Shown in pieces: positions 42,113-51,804 of a DNA stretch of 64,000 nt. A program made the position numbers and the translations under genes. Source of the stretch: Peptostreptococcus faecalis (lineage in GTDB: Bacteria > Bacillota > Clostridia > Peptostreptococcales > Peptostreptococcaceae). Below the pieces are notes generated by a model, which did no database searches, was not told the origin of the DNA, and was given only the letters and a program-made list of their open reading frames with translations. Numbering within the stretch: the first letter of the stretch is position 1; each line of letters begins with the position of its first letter. The stretch lies in contig NZ_OERU01000003.1 of assembly GCF_900240845.1 (NCBI RefSeq), forward strand, positions 1-64,000, in the 5' to 3' direction.

Positions 42113-43279
42113 ATGGAGAAGAAAGAAAAAATTGACTTAATGTTGGGTAGACTCAACAGAGAAAATGATTATCCCTGGGAAGAGATATCTAAAATGGTTG
42201 GGTTGAATTTTTCAGGGGATCATGTTAGAAAAATGAGTTATGGCATGAAAATGCTAGACGACTATAACAAAGAAAATAGTTCAGAAAGATATAGTGGTCA
42301 AGATTTAAAAGAGATAAAAGAGAAAATCTTAGAATTAAAAAGAACTAGACAACAACTATCCGATGAAAGAACCTTTACCAATAAAAAGATAAGAGGTCTT
42401 GCAAGAATAGAGGACTTTATAAATTTACTAAGAGATGAATTAGAGCTTCTTGCGTATGAAAAACCAATGATAGTTAAATCTGAAGATTTAAACTCATTAG
42501 GGTTCAGTTGTCAAGATAATGTAGGGATACTATTATTGTCAGATATTCATTATGGCATAGAGAGTGACAATATAGCAAATAAGTACAACACTGAAATCGC
42601 AATAGAAAGAATGAATTCTTTAATAAATGATACTATAAAATATTCAAATCTACATGGTATTGACGAGATATATGTTTTTGAACTAGGGGATAGCATTTCA
42701 GGACATATACATAACAATTTAAGATTAGAGAATAGAATAGATGTAGCTCAACAAATAATAGGTATATCAGAATTGTTATCAAGTGCTATGTTTGAACTAT
42801 CTAAGAGTATCAAGAAAGTCAACTTCTGTATGGTTGAAGGAAATCATGATAGAATTTTGCCTAAGAAGGATGATAATTTAAATAAAGACAGTTTTGCAGT
42901 GTTGGTGCAAGAACTTATCAAACAAAGAACTAAAAATATAGAAAACTTCAATTTTATTGACAGTATTGGGAAAACGTTTTCTAAAGTTGAGATAAAAAAC
43001 AAAACGTGTTTTGCAGTTCATGGAGACAAAGATAGTTCAAAATCAGTCGAGGGGTTACAAGCAATATCTGGTATCAAGCCAGATTATGTATTTATGGGGC
43101 ATTTTCATAATGCTAATGAATACACAATTAATCAATCGGAAATAATAGTAAATGGTGCGTTTAGTGGCGTTGATGAATATGCTTACAATATAAGAAAAAA
43201 TTCACCACCTATTCAAAAGTTCATTATTATGAATGAGAATGGAAGATTATGTACGTATAATTTCAATTTAAGCAATTAG
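42113..43279 (+). CDS. Two-domain phage metallophosphoesterase
   Basis: A 388-aa protein. I chose ATG 42113 (MEKKEKIDLM) after GGGAGA; upstream GTG/ATG candidates are too close to that RBS. The N-terminal about 50 residues are HTH-like (YPWEEISKMVGLNFSGDHVR), then a coiled linker. The phosphoesterase domain has DIHYG, GDSISGHIH, EGNHDR, VHGDKD and GHFHNANE. This gene order (phosphoesterase before terminase) occurs in other large clostridial phages; the substrate is unknown. Confidence 0.8.
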   Translation: MEKKEKIDLMLGRLNRENDYPWEEISKMVGLNFSGDHVRKMSYGMKMLDDYNKENSSERYSGQDLKEIKEKILELKRTRQQLSDERTFTNKKIRGLARIEDFINLLRDELELLAYEKPMIVKSEDLNSLGFSCQDNVGILLLSDIHYGIESDNIANKYNTEIAIERMNSLINDTIKYSNLHGIDEIYVFELGDSISGHIHNNLRLENRIDVAQQIIGISELLSSAMFELSKSIKKVNFCMVEGNHDRILPKKDDNLNKDSFAVLVQELIKQRTKNIENFNFIDSIGKTFSKVEIKNKTCFAVHGDKDSSKSVEGLQAISGIKPDYVFMGHFHNANEYTINQSEIIVNGAFSGVDEYAYNIRKNSPPIQKFIIMNENGRLCTYNFNLSN

Positions 43280-43295
43280 GGATTCGTCCCTTTTT
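43279..43295 (+). terminator. Short terminator
   Basis: GGGATTCGTCCC and TTTTT after the phosphoesterase stop. Further small hairpins (CAGTTAC/GTAACTG, GGGTGG/CCACCC) lie at 43333-43398 before the next gene. Confidence 0.65.
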
Positions 43296-43422
43296 GAAAA
43301 AAGGGCATTATATTTTATAGTGTCTTTTTTTCAGTTACTTAGGTAACTGGCATAATTTCCTCCATTCTCCTTATGATGTTGGGTGGTTAACGCCACCCGG
43401 TGTCATATTTTAGAAAGGAAAA

Positions 43423-44298
43423 ATGGAGATGGAAGTAAATAAGAAAATAAAAAACTTAGGAACGGTTATAAAGTGCCACTCTTGTGGTAGTGGAAAAATT
43501 GTTTCTGAATACTACAAAACAAACAATAAATTCAATGCAGATGAAGGCTATCTTCCTATATGTAAAAAATGTTTATCAACTATGTTTTCAAAATTGATAA
43601 AGTTATATGAAAAAGATATTAGGAAGGCCTTTATGCATTTATGCATGATGATGGACTTTGAAATTAATCAAGATGCATTTGATAAAAATATAGATAAAGA
43701 AAATCCAGAAATTAGTATATTAGCGTACTTTGATCATATAACAAGAACAGCAGGAAGAAGAAAAATAACCTCTATGAATGAGGAAAGTATACATAGTATT
43801 ATTGAACTTTCTAAGGGTCTAAAATTAGAAAATAATGATTATGAAATGATTATAGAAAGCTTTGAAGTCACCCCTGAAATGTATAAATTATGGGGAAAAT
43901 CATACACTAAAGAAGAAATATATTTCTTAGAAGAGCAATTTGAAGAAATAAAAGAAACTCACTCTGGAAAAACGCCAATGGAATTTAACTGGTATAGAGA
44001 TTATGCAGTCATGGAATTAAATAAAAGAAAAGCTCAAGACGCTGGAGAGCATAAGGAATACATGGCATATAATAAAGCACAATCAAGTTTGATGAAAGAG
44101 GCGGGATTAAATCCTTCTAAGAATGATATGGCAGAGAGCGATTCAGCTTTAGCAGGAATGATGGCAAAGGCACTAGAAAATGAGGCTCCTATAGGTGAGG
44201 TATCGGAAGATTTTAATGATGTAGATAAAATAGAAGAATATATGAATACTCTTTATTGTCCACCTCTAGCAAGATCCATAGGTGGTGTTTTAAAATAA
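43423..44298 (+). CDS. Putative terminase small subunit with N-terminal zinc ribbon
   Basis: A 291-aa protein, start AAAGGA-N4-ATG. Residues 17-55 carry CHSCGSGKIVSEYYK and CKKC, a zinc ribbon like that of the sigma4-like gene's C-terminus. The rest is helical. Position right before the large subunit, with a 4-nt overlap if the AUA start is used, is the main evidence. Confidence 0.6.
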   Translation: MEMEVNKKIKNLGTVIKCHSCGSGKIVSEYYKTNNKFNADEGYLPICKKCLSTMFSKLIKLYEKDIRKAFMHLCMMMDFEINQDAFDKNIDKENPEISILAYFDHITRTAGRRKITSMNEESIHSIIELSKGLKLENNDYEMIIESFEVTPEMYKLWGKSYTKEEIYFLEEQFEEIKETHSGKTPMEFNWYRDYAVMELNKRKAQDAGEHKEYMAYNKAQSSLMKEAGLNPSKNDMAESDSALAGMMAKALENEAPIGEVSEDFNDVDKIEEYMNTLYCPPLARSIGGVLK

Positions 44299-46034
44299 CG
44301 GAATTCAAATTATTTACTAAAACAAAAAAAAGAGAAAATGTGCCAAAGAATCCTATAGAGGCATATAAGAAGTCCATGAAAGAATGGATTCAGTTTTGGA
44401 GAGCTAACCCACATAGGTTTGCACAAGACTATTTACAGTTGAGGTTAAAACCATTTCAACAAGTAATGTTATATATGTTTAATAAGAATAAAACTAATAT
44501 TTTAATAGCAACTAGAGGTATTGGGAAGTCATTTATGACAGCAGTTTACGCCTGTTGCATGGCTATACTTTATCCAAACTCAAAAATAGTAGTAGTTTGC
44601 AAGACTACATACCAATCAAAACTATTTATCAGTCAGAAGATAGAAAATGAGTTATATCAAATGTCTGTAATGCTAAGAAGAGAAATAAAAGAAATAAGAT
44701 CTGAAAGTGAACAAAAAGTTGTTCATTTTAAAAACGGGTCTACTATAACAGCAGTCAACGCAGCCGAAAACAGGAGAGGTCTAAGAGCCACAATTTTAAT
44801 AGTGGATGAGGCAGTAAAAATTGAACAAAGTATATTGGAATCTGTTTGTCTTCCATTTTTAAATGGGGCTGTAAGACAAAGAGGGTATAAGAAAAAGCCT
44901 GAGTATGCTAGTTATGTAGAAAAAGAGAATCAGACTATATATCTAACATCAGCATGGTTTAAGAATCATTATTTTTACAAAGAATATTACCTTAGAAGTA
45001 TAAAAGAGATGCTTAATAAAGAAAGTTCCTTTGTGTTATGCTTTGACGAAAAAATGCCTCTAATGGAAAACTTAACAACAGAATCCGAAATAGCAGATTT
45101 AAAGAAAAAACTTAATCCAATGCGATATGACATGGAAATGAGATCTATATTCTGGGGCGAAGATATAGATGCATTTTTTAAGGTTGATTTATTTAATAAA
45201 TGTAGGACTGGAGTAGATGTATATTATCCACCAAGCAATCTTGATTATGTAAGCGATGCTAGAAGTAAATATGAGATAGCCAAAAAAGATGGTGAGGCTA
45301 GAGTGCTGTCAGCCGATATAGCGGTAGCGGCAGGAAGAAAAAATGATAACTCTATATATTCTTTAATGAGAGTATTACCGATATCAGGAAGTGGATTTAG
45401 AACGCATTTAGCACATATGGAGTCACATAATGGATTAAAGCCTGAAAAACAAGCACTTCAAATTAAGAGGCTTTTTTATGATTTTAAATGTGACAGAGCT
45501 GTAATAGATGCTCATGGTGTAGGAATTTCTGTTTACAACGAACTAAAGAAAGAAACCTACGATCCCGAGAGAAATGAAAGATACCCTGAATGGGGTGCTT
45601 ACAATGAAGATAGTATGGTTCCTGGAACAGTGGTTAATGATGTCCACTATGTTTTATATGCTATGAAAGCCAGTGCAGATTCAAACCATGAAATGGCTAT
45701 GCATCTAAATGGTGATATCATGAGTGAAAAAATTGTTTTTCCTATGAGTGAGACAGAGGCGGAAGAAATATTGCAAGAGAGATATGGATATTCTTCTTTA
45801 ATCGGTTCAATGCAAGCAAAATTATTAGAACCATTCATTCAAACAACATTATTAATGGGGGAAATGGTAAACCTAAAAGGCGAATGGCCTAATGGAAAAA
45901 TAAAATTAAAAGAAAAGGCTGGAGCAAGAAAAGATAGATACTCAAGTTTGGCTTATGGTAATTTCATATGCCATCAGATAATAGAAGAAAGAACAAAGAA
46001 AGTTACGAAGAGCAAATTTATGTTCTTCACATAA
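44295..46034 (+). CDS. terL: Terminase large subunit
   Basis: I place the start at ATA 44295, which overlaps the upstream stop as ATAA and lies 7 nt after AGGTGGTG; the alternative TTG at 44256 has no RBS. The 579-aa protein has Walker A IATRGIGKS (K78), Walker B ILIVDEAV, and nuclease acidic residues in LSADIAVAAG, AVIDAHGVGI and KDRYSSLAYGNF. It packages DNA into proheads by ATP hydrolysis and cuts the concatemer. Confidence 0.9.
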   Translation: MTEFKLFTKTKKRENVPKNPIEAYKKSMKEWIQFWRANPHRFAQDYLQLRLKPFQQVMLYMFNKNKTNILIATRGIGKSFMTAVYACCMAILYPNSKIVVVCKTTYQSKLFISQKIENELYQMSVMLRREIKEIRSESEQKVVHFKNGSTITAVNAAENRRGLRATILIVDEAVKIEQSILESVCLPFLNGAVRQRGYKKKPEYASYVEKENQTIYLTSAWFKNHYFYKEYYLRSIKEMLNKESSFVLCFDEKMPLMENLTTESEIADLKKKLNPMRYDMEMRSIFWGEDIDAFFKVDLFNKCRTGVDVYYPPSNLDYVSDARSKYEIAKKDGEARVLSADIAVAAGRKNDNSIYSLMRVLPISGSGFRTHLAHMESHNGLKPEKQALQIKRLFYDFKCDRAVIDAHGVGISVYNELKKETYDPERNERYPEWGAYNEDSMVPGTVVNDVHYVLYAMKASADSNHEMAMHLNGDIMSEKIVFPMSETEAEEILQERYGYSSLIGSMQAKLLEPFIQTTLLMGEMVNLKGEWPNGKIKLKEKAGARKDRYSSLAYGNFICHQIIEERTKKVTKSKFMFFT

Positions 46035-46061
46035 AATATATAGAGAAAAGAGGTGAGAGTA

Positions 46062-47525
46062 ATAGAAAATGAAAAAGTAAACACAGTTGAGACCATCACA
46101 AAGGAAGAGCGTGAAAAAAGAGAACAAAGCACAAAAATGTTCGCATCTAGAGCGGGACGTGACTCAAGGGGAATATCTTCTATAGAAGAAGTCTATAAGA
46201 AAATTTATTCAAATTCCACGATAACACCTGATATGTTGCAAAACTATTTAAGAAATCCTATAGCTAACACCTCTGGATTGCAAGATGTTTCTCAGAAAAT
46301 GTTACTATCCAATGGTATTCTAAAAGAGTTTATAAATTATAAAGCTACGATTCTCACTCAAGATCATTATATTTATGCATCCGACTCTTTTCGATATAAG
46401 GATAAAGATTCAATTTTAAAAGATGAATTAAAAGTGGCTCTTCATCTAGAAAAATTCCATGTAAAAACACTTATTAGATGGATAACCGAGAGACTTTTAA
46501 TAAATGGTGAAGTATATATTTATAAAAGAGAACTAAAAGATGGAATATTAATGCAAGAAATTCCACAAAAGTTCTGCAAGATTGTACAACTCGATGAGTT
46601 TGGTGTATTTAGGTATGGCATTGACTTGGGGAAAATAGATGATAAAGATATAGAATTTTATCCGGATGAAATTCAAAAAGCTAAAAAGTTGAAAAACAAA
46701 ACCAATAAAAAGAAATTTAAAGGTAACTATTATATTGTAGGTGAAAACGGAATAGCTTTTCAAATGAACCAATGGGATTCCAAAGGTTTACCATATTATA
46801 TGCATTTGTTCCCAGCTTTGATGAATTTATCGGAATCTGAAAATATAGATAATCTTAGTAATGAGTTGGATAACTACAAACTTTTACATCAGAAAATAGA
46901 CACTGATAAAGATGGAAACATACTAGTTGAATCAGACACAGCGGAAATGTATCATGAGGCATTAAAGCAGAAAGCACCAGATGGGGTAGGGGCGATAACA
47001 ACTCCATACACCATTAAACCAATAACGCTTGGTGATGGCAAATTAAAAAATTATGAACACACAAATAAGATTAAAGAAAGTATATATGACAACGCTGGTA
47101 TCGCCAACGATTTATTTAATGGAAATTCAAAAACGAATGAAGCTACAATACTTAGTGCTATTATAGATACCTTAATTCCACTAAAGATCCAATCACTGGT
47201 AGAAACCTATTTAAACTATGAACTGAAATTAAAGTTTAAAAGGGGTGGATGGAAAGTACAATTTGTCTCAACAACTCATTATAATAGGTCAAAGATGATG
47301 CAAGAAGAAAGAGAAAATTCGGCAGTATATACTTCTAAAAAAAGATATTTAGCTATACAAGGACACACACCTTTACAAGCTTTAAATATATTATATTCTG
47401 AAAACTTAATGGGATTAGAAGAATGGATGAAACCAATGCAGACAGCCCATACATTAAGTGGTAAGGGTAGACCAACTAATTCGGAAAACCCAAATTCTGA
47501 CAGCGTTGGTGAACAAGGAGATTAG
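46062..47525 (+). CDS. Portal protein
   Basis: About 487 aa. The first in-frame GTG (46053) lies inside the RBS AGAGGTGA, so it cannot be the start; ATA 46062, 6 nt after the RBS, is the best candidate. Long helices, a WITERLLINGEVYIYKREL segment and position between terminase and protease mark it as portal, the 12-mer ring through which DNA enters. Confidence 0.8.
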   Translation: MENEKVNTVETITKEEREKREQSTKMFASRAGRDSRGISSIEEVYKKIYSNSTITPDMLQNYLRNPIANTSGLQDVSQKMLLSNGILKEFINYKATILTQDHYIYASDSFRYKDKDSILKDELKVALHLEKFHVKTLIRWITERLLINGEVYIYKRELKDGILMQEIPQKFCKIVQLDEFGVFRYGIDLGKIDDKDIEFYPDEIQKAKKLKNKTNKKKFKGNYYIVGENGIAFQMNQWDSKGLPYYMHLFPALMNLSESENIDNLSNELDNYKLLHQKIDTDKDGNILVESDTAEMYHEALKQKAPDGVGAITTPYTIKPITLGDGKLKNYEHTNKIKESIYDNAGIANDLFNGNSKTNEATILSAIIDTLIPLKIQSLVETYLNYELKLKFKRGGWKVQFVSTTHYNRSKMMQEERENSAVYTSKKRYLAIQGHTPLQALNILYSENLMGLEEWMKPMQTAHTLSGKGRPTNSENPNSDSVGEQGD

Positions 47526-47536
47526 GGGTGATAAAA

Positions 47537-47749
47537 ATGAGTAAAGAAAATATCCCAGACCTTAGAGATTATTATTTGTACATTATTTCAGAAGTTAAAA
47601 TTTTGGAACAAATGGGTTATAAATTGATATGTGAATACCCTCAATCAAATGGGAAAACATATTATGCATTTCACAACAATGGTAGTCATAGCAAGGTGTT
47701 GGATGAAATGAAAGAGAAGTTTTATTACACAAATGAGCTATTCTTATAG
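47537..47749 (+). CDS. Small hypothetical protein
   Basis: A 70-aa protein, start GGGGTGAT-N4-ATG. It lies between portal and protease and ends at a terminator. No domain recognised. Confidence 0.5.
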   Translation: MSKENIPDLRDYYLYIISEVKILEQMGYKLICEYPQSNGKTYYAFHNNGSHSKVLDEMKEKFYYTNELFL

Positions 47750-47769
47750 GCTAACGCCTATTTTTTTTA
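47747..47769 (+). terminator. Terminator
   Basis: TAGGCTAACGCCTA followed by T8, overlapping the stop of 47537-47749. Confidence 0.75.
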
Positions 47770-47812
47770 TATTCAAAAACAAAGACAAAATACAAAAGTA
47801 GGAGGTGATACC

Positions 47813-49072
47813 TTGAAGAATAAAAAATTATTTATGCAATGTGACCTTTCCGAGGGGAAGAGTGAAGTAGTAAATGGAAATCTTGTCCCGGTTAAGATTG
47901 CACTAATGCATGATAATGTCAATAAGCATGATTTAAATATAGACCTTGAAGTTATAAAATCAGCTTCAGAATCTATTAAAAATAAACCAATTCTAGCTTA
48001 TATAAGACAGAAGGAAGACGGATCGTATGATTTCGCCGGACATGAATTTAAGCTTCAAGAAGATTATTACAGTGGGGAAATTAAAAGAGAATTTTTTGAA
48101 CACCCTATTGGGTTAATACCAGAGTCAACGGAAATTGACTATGTTGAACATGATGGAAAAACATATATGACTTGCACAGGTTATATATATGAAGGGTATT
48201 CTAATCAAGCGTTAGATATCATTAAAGAAACTGGATCAAAATGTGTGAGTGTTGAAATTGAACATTCAGCGGAAAAACCAAATTCTGAATACTCAGGGGT
48301 TTCAGATATAGAAGCATTTACTTTTTTAGGAGTGACTATACTTTCTGATGAAATTGAACCTGGTATGGATGATAACTGTAGAATATCTTTTTCAAAAGAT
48401 TCAAGCAAATTTGAAAGCTTTATAGCAAATGCAAATAAAGAACTTAGCGAGTTTGAATTGAAAAAGAAAAAAGAGGATGAACATTCCGAAGATGAGGGTG
48501 AGAATGACGATTCTAAAAACGACCCAGATACAACAAATGAACCTGAAGATGAAAATGAGTCTAAGGGTGAAGATGCTGAGCCGGAAGAAGATTTTGCTTG
48601 TAAAAAGAAGAAGAAAAAGACTTATACAAAAGAAGATGTTATGGCTTTAAATGAAGCCTTGTTTACTTGCTATTCTACAGAGATGGATACAAGTATCGAG
48701 ACAATCGAAGATTTAAAGGAAAAAATATTAAATTCTTTCTCTTCTTTGATTAATGAAAACAAAGAACTTTCTGAATACAAAAAGGAAAATGAAAATAAGA
48801 AAAATGCAGAAGCTGTAGGAAACTTGGTTTCAGAATTCCCACTTTCAGAAGACGAAACATCAAGCTTGAAAGAAAAGGCCTTAAATGGTGAGTTAAGTTT
48901 AGAGGACTTAGAGAAAGAACTATATGTTCTTGTAGGAAAGAAAAACTTAAAGAAAAACAGTGAAAAAGAATTTAGTGCAAATGGGATAATGATGCACGAT
49001 TTCAATGAGCCAGAAGAAGAAAATGAAGTCGCACAATATGGGCCTTCATTAAGAAAATATTTAGGATTTTAG
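47813..49072 (+). CDS. Prohead protease fused to scaffold
   Basis: A 419-aa protein starting TTG 47813 after AGGAGGTGA. Residues 1-190 form a protease-like domain (KNKPILAYI, FEHPIGLIP, CVSVEIEHSAEK, FLGVTILSDE). An acidic stretch (about 220-265) and a lysine cluster separate it from a C-terminal coiled scaffold (about 270-390). This is the usual self-cleaving protease-scaffold of HK97-type heads, located just before the capsid gene. Confidence 0.75.
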   Translation: MKNKKLFMQCDLSEGKSEVVNGNLVPVKIALMHDNVNKHDLNIDLEVIKSASESIKNKPILAYIRQKEDGSYDFAGHEFKLQEDYYSGEIKREFFEHPIGLIPESTEIDYVEHDGKTYMTCTGYIYEGYSNQALDIIKETGSKCVSVEIEHSAEKPNSEYSGVSDIEAFTFLGVTILSDEIEPGMDDNCRISFSKDSSKFESFIANANKELSEFELKKKKEDEHSEDEGENDDSKNDPDTTNEPEDENESKGEDAEPEEDFACKKKKKKTYTKEDVMALNEALFTCYSTEMDTSIETIEDLKEKILNSFSSLINENKELSEYKKENENKKNAEAVGNLVSEFPLSEDETSSLKEKALNGELSLEDLEKELYVLVGKKNLKKNSEKEFSANGIMMHDFNEPEEENEVAQYGPSLRKYLGF

Positions 49073-49086
49073 GAGGATTTAAAAAT

Positions 49087-49566
49087 ATGGCATTAATAAA
49101 TGTAAATAGAGACACAAATGATAGACCTATTTCGGTCGAATTAAAGGATATAGCGAATAAAGAATGTGTGAATGGACAGTTTATATCAATATCACACCCA
49201 ACTGATGAGGCAAATCAAGAATTATTTGAAGGTGTAAAGCTGGATGCGTCTTTACCAGTAGGTATAATTGATGAACCTTTTCATCCATATGAAAAGTCTG
49301 AACAATATAATGATATGGCTTTTCCTGTTGGGGCAAGAGTTAGAGTGCGTTATATCGAACCAGGTTTAGAAATGACAGTTTCTAAAGCAGACTCAATAAA
49401 AGGGCAAATCGCATTAGGGGATTTTGTAACAATAGTACCAGGGGATCACAAACTTACAAAAGTTGCAGCTCCAAAAGAAGGCGAAACAGCAGGTGTTGCT
49501 GTGGGAAGAATAACGAGAGTCTATAAATTTAATAGACAAGATTCAGTAAAAATAGAATTTTTATAA
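49087..49566 (+). CDS. Head decoration protein
   Basis: A 159-aa beta-rich protein (FPVGARVRVRYIEPGLEM, IALGDFVTIVPGDHKL), start AGGAGG-N6-ATG. It sits between scaffold/protease and capsid, where gpD-type decoration or head-stabilising proteins usually are. Confidence 0.65.
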   Translation: MALINVNRDTNDRPISVELKDIANKECVNGQFISISHPTDEANQELFEGVKLDASLPVGIIDEPFHPYEKSEQYNDMAFPVGARVRVRYIEPGLEMTVSKADSIKGQIALGDFVTIVPGDHKLTKVAAPKEGETAGVAVGRITRVYKFNRQDSVKIEFL

Positions 49567-49588
49567 AATAGAGGAGAGTGGTATATAA

Positions 49589-50569
49589 ATGAGTAATGAA
49601 ATTACAGCTTTAGCGTTAGAAATATATGAAGGGAAGAAGACATATTTTACAAATGCTAAAAAAGAAAAAGTTGATGCGAATGAAACATTAAGAGGAATGA
49701 TAATGGAACAATGTGGTGGAAAGTGGAACCACAGAAGTTTTGATTTAGTTAAGCATACATTTTTTGATTTAATAGAAGAGATAGTAACGGTAAGAGGTTC
49801 TGAACTAACTAGAGATCTTTTTTCAAATATAATGACGTTCAAAGATGTTTCTCCAGGACAAAAACCTCAGTTTAGAGTTACTAATCCAGATCTATTTGAG
49901 GTTTCAGTCGTAGCAAATGGAACTATGAACTTCAATAGACAGAGACTATTCGATAGTGTAGTTAATACTACAGCTTTTGACCTAGGGGTAGCAATATATG
50001 ACGATTGGGATTCTTTCATGTTAGGGTTAATAGATTTTAATGAAGCTGTAGACAAAGTAATTAAATCGTTTAATCATAAGATTGCTGAGTTGATAGGGAA
50101 AACGTTTACAGAAGCTTATAACACTTTAAAGAACGGACAGTTCCATGAGGTAGGTCAGTTAGATGAGACAAAACTATTAGAACTTGTTGAAAAGGTTGGT
50201 AACGGTGCTGTAATTTATGGTTCTAAGTTAGCTCTATCAAAAATACCAGGGATACAAGGTTTTGTGACTGATGCAACTGATATCAGAAATGGTGGATACT
50301 TGAGAATGTTCAAGGGTGTAAAGTGTGTTGAACTTGAAAATAGTTATAACAAGGAAAAGGAAAAGTTCGTAATCCCAGATAACATACTATACATAATACC
50401 AGAAGGTGAACATGTGTTATATGGTGGTTTTGAAGGAGACGCATTTGTTTATGATAGAACAAATATAACGGAAAGAATGGATAAGCAGCTAGAATTCTTC
50501 TATACTAGAAGATTCCATCTAGGAGTAGCAGTGGCGAATAGATTTGGTGGTTACGAGATAACAGCTTAA
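49589..50569 (+). CDS. Major capsid protein (HK97 fold)
   Basis: A 326-aa protein, start AGGAGAG-N8-ATG. Helix-rich N-terminus, central (SKLALSKIPGIQGFVTD) and C-terminal segments (FYTRRFHLGVAVANRFGGYE) follow typical capsid features. Followed by a strong terminator, as expected for the most highly expressed gene. Confidence 0.8.
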   Translation: MSNEITALALEIYEGKKTYFTNAKKEKVDANETLRGMIMEQCGGKWNHRSFDLVKHTFFDLIEEIVTVRGSELTRDLFSNIMTFKDVSPGQKPQFRVTNPDLFEVSVVANGTMNFNRQRLFDSVVNTTAFDLGVAIYDDWDSFMLGLIDFNEAVDKVIKSFNHKIAELIGKTFTEAYNTLKNGQFHEVGQLDETKLLELVEKVGNGAVIYGSKLALSKIPGIQGFVTDATDIRNGGYLRMFKGVKCVELENSYNKEKEKFVIPDNILYIIPEGEHVLYGGFEGDAFVYDRTNITERMDKQLEFFYTRRFHLGVAVANRFGGYEITA

Positions 50570-50576
50570 ACATAGA

Positions 50577-50604
50577 GGGCACAGATATCTGTGTCCTTTT
50601 TTTT
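50577..50604 (+). terminator. Terminator after the capsid gene
   Basis: GGGCACAGATATCTGTGTCC with a T8 run. Confidence 0.85.
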
Positions 50605-50623
50605 AAACACAAATGGAGGTAAT

Positions 50624-51181
50624 ATGGGAAAGATAATCAGAAAAAACAAAGGTAATAATAATTTAAACGAAATGCAGATCAAACTAAAGTCAACACTAAG
50701 AGAGAGTCAAGATGAAATAAGTGTGGACTTAGTAAATCTAGGTGTAGGGGGAGTTTATTTTAAATGTCCTCTTACGAAAGAAGTATTTATGTGGAATGAA
50801 GGTGGAGATGTAAGAAATGTTCCTTTGAGGATAATATTTTCTATACAGAGTAATGCTAAGTCATTATTAGAAGATCTTCACTTAGGGATAATTGAAGCTT
50901 ACGGTATAGGTTTTGAACTTGAAGATCTTATCTGTGCAATAGGATTAAAAGAATCTTATGAACCATTTAATTTTGACGTAGGAAGTATAGATGACATAAT
51001 AATTGATTCTAATCAAGACGACTTTAGGAAGTTATGCGAAAAGTGTAGCAAAAAAATACTAGAAAGAATTGCAAAGAGATATTTATTTTTAAGAGAAGAA
51101 AATTTAATCAATGAGAGGTCAAAGGAGTTAGACTTAGAGCATTTTTTAGATGAGAGAAATATATTTATTGAGACTATATAA
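50624..51181 (+). CDS. Hypothetical head-region protein
   Basis: A 185-aa protein. I chose ATG 50624 after TGGAGGT; earlier starts lie in the terminator. Helical, with no recognised domain. Located between capsid and connector genes. Confidence 0.55.
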   Translation: MGKIIRKNKGNNNLNEMQIKLKSTLRESQDEISVDLVNLGVGGVYFKCPLTKEVFMWNEGGDVRNVPLRIIFSIQSNAKSLLEDLHLGIIEAYGIGFELEDLICAIGLKESYEPFNFDVGSIDDIIIDSNQDDFRKLCEKCSKKILERIAKRYLFLREENLINERSKELDLEHFLDERNIFIETI

Positions 51182-51191
51182 GAGGTATTAG

Positions 51192-51803
51192 ATGACGAAA
51201 ACTGAAGATATTTACGAAATTTTTCTTTCTCAAATTGATGATGAATTATTTGCGATGTTAAGCCCAAATACTATGAGAAAACAATTGCATAATTACCTTG
51301 TTGGTGCGACAGCCAAGTTCAAAAAATGCAAAAAAGATCTTACTATTTTAGATTACAAGAATAAAAAAATAACTATTGACACAGATTTTCTTGACTTTGA
51401 TAAAGACGAAGTTAAAGAGTCTTTTATAAATGTTTTTGGTGAAGAAACAGGAATAGAATATAAAAAAGGAATAGATTGGGTAATGGAAGGTGAAAACAGA
51501 ATCATCTTTGAAATACCCCCACAAGAACCTGTATCAGTAGTGTTTTACAATGATGGATATTTTGAAGATACTTTAAGCAATGAAGAAGTCTTTATATTAG
51601 TAAAAGGGATGATAATCTATTGGTTGCAGCCAAAGGTTAATCGTGAAGAAAATCTAAAGAACATGGTGACAGATGGTGATTATAAAAAGCTATCTGGAGC
51701 TAATATGTTAGATAAAATGATTAAATTATATAAGACTACTTTAAGAGAATTTGAACTTGCTGTTATAAATTATACTTATAATGATTTTAAAGGATTCAAC
51801 TAA
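51192..51803 (+). CDS. Head-tail connector-region protein
   Basis: A 203-aa protein, start GAGGTAT-N3-ATG. Residues 100-165 are strand-rich; the C-terminus ends in a long helix. Position suggests a head-completion or adaptor role. Confidence 0.55.
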   Translation: MTKTEDIYEIFLSQIDDELFAMLSPNTMRKQLHNYLVGATAKFKKCKKDLTILDYKNKKITIDTDFLDFDKDEVKESFINVFGEETGIEYKKGIDWVMEGENRIIFEIPPQEPVSVVFYNDGYFEDTLSNEEVFILVKGMIIYWLQPKVNREENLKNMVTDGDYKKLSGANMLDKMIKLYKTTLREFELAVINYTYNDFKGFN

Positions 51804-51804
51804 T

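Noticed and set aside
46053-46061. GTG 46053 as portal start
   Set aside because: This GTG is part of the Shine-Dalgarno sequence AGAGGTGA, so it cannot also be the start codon.
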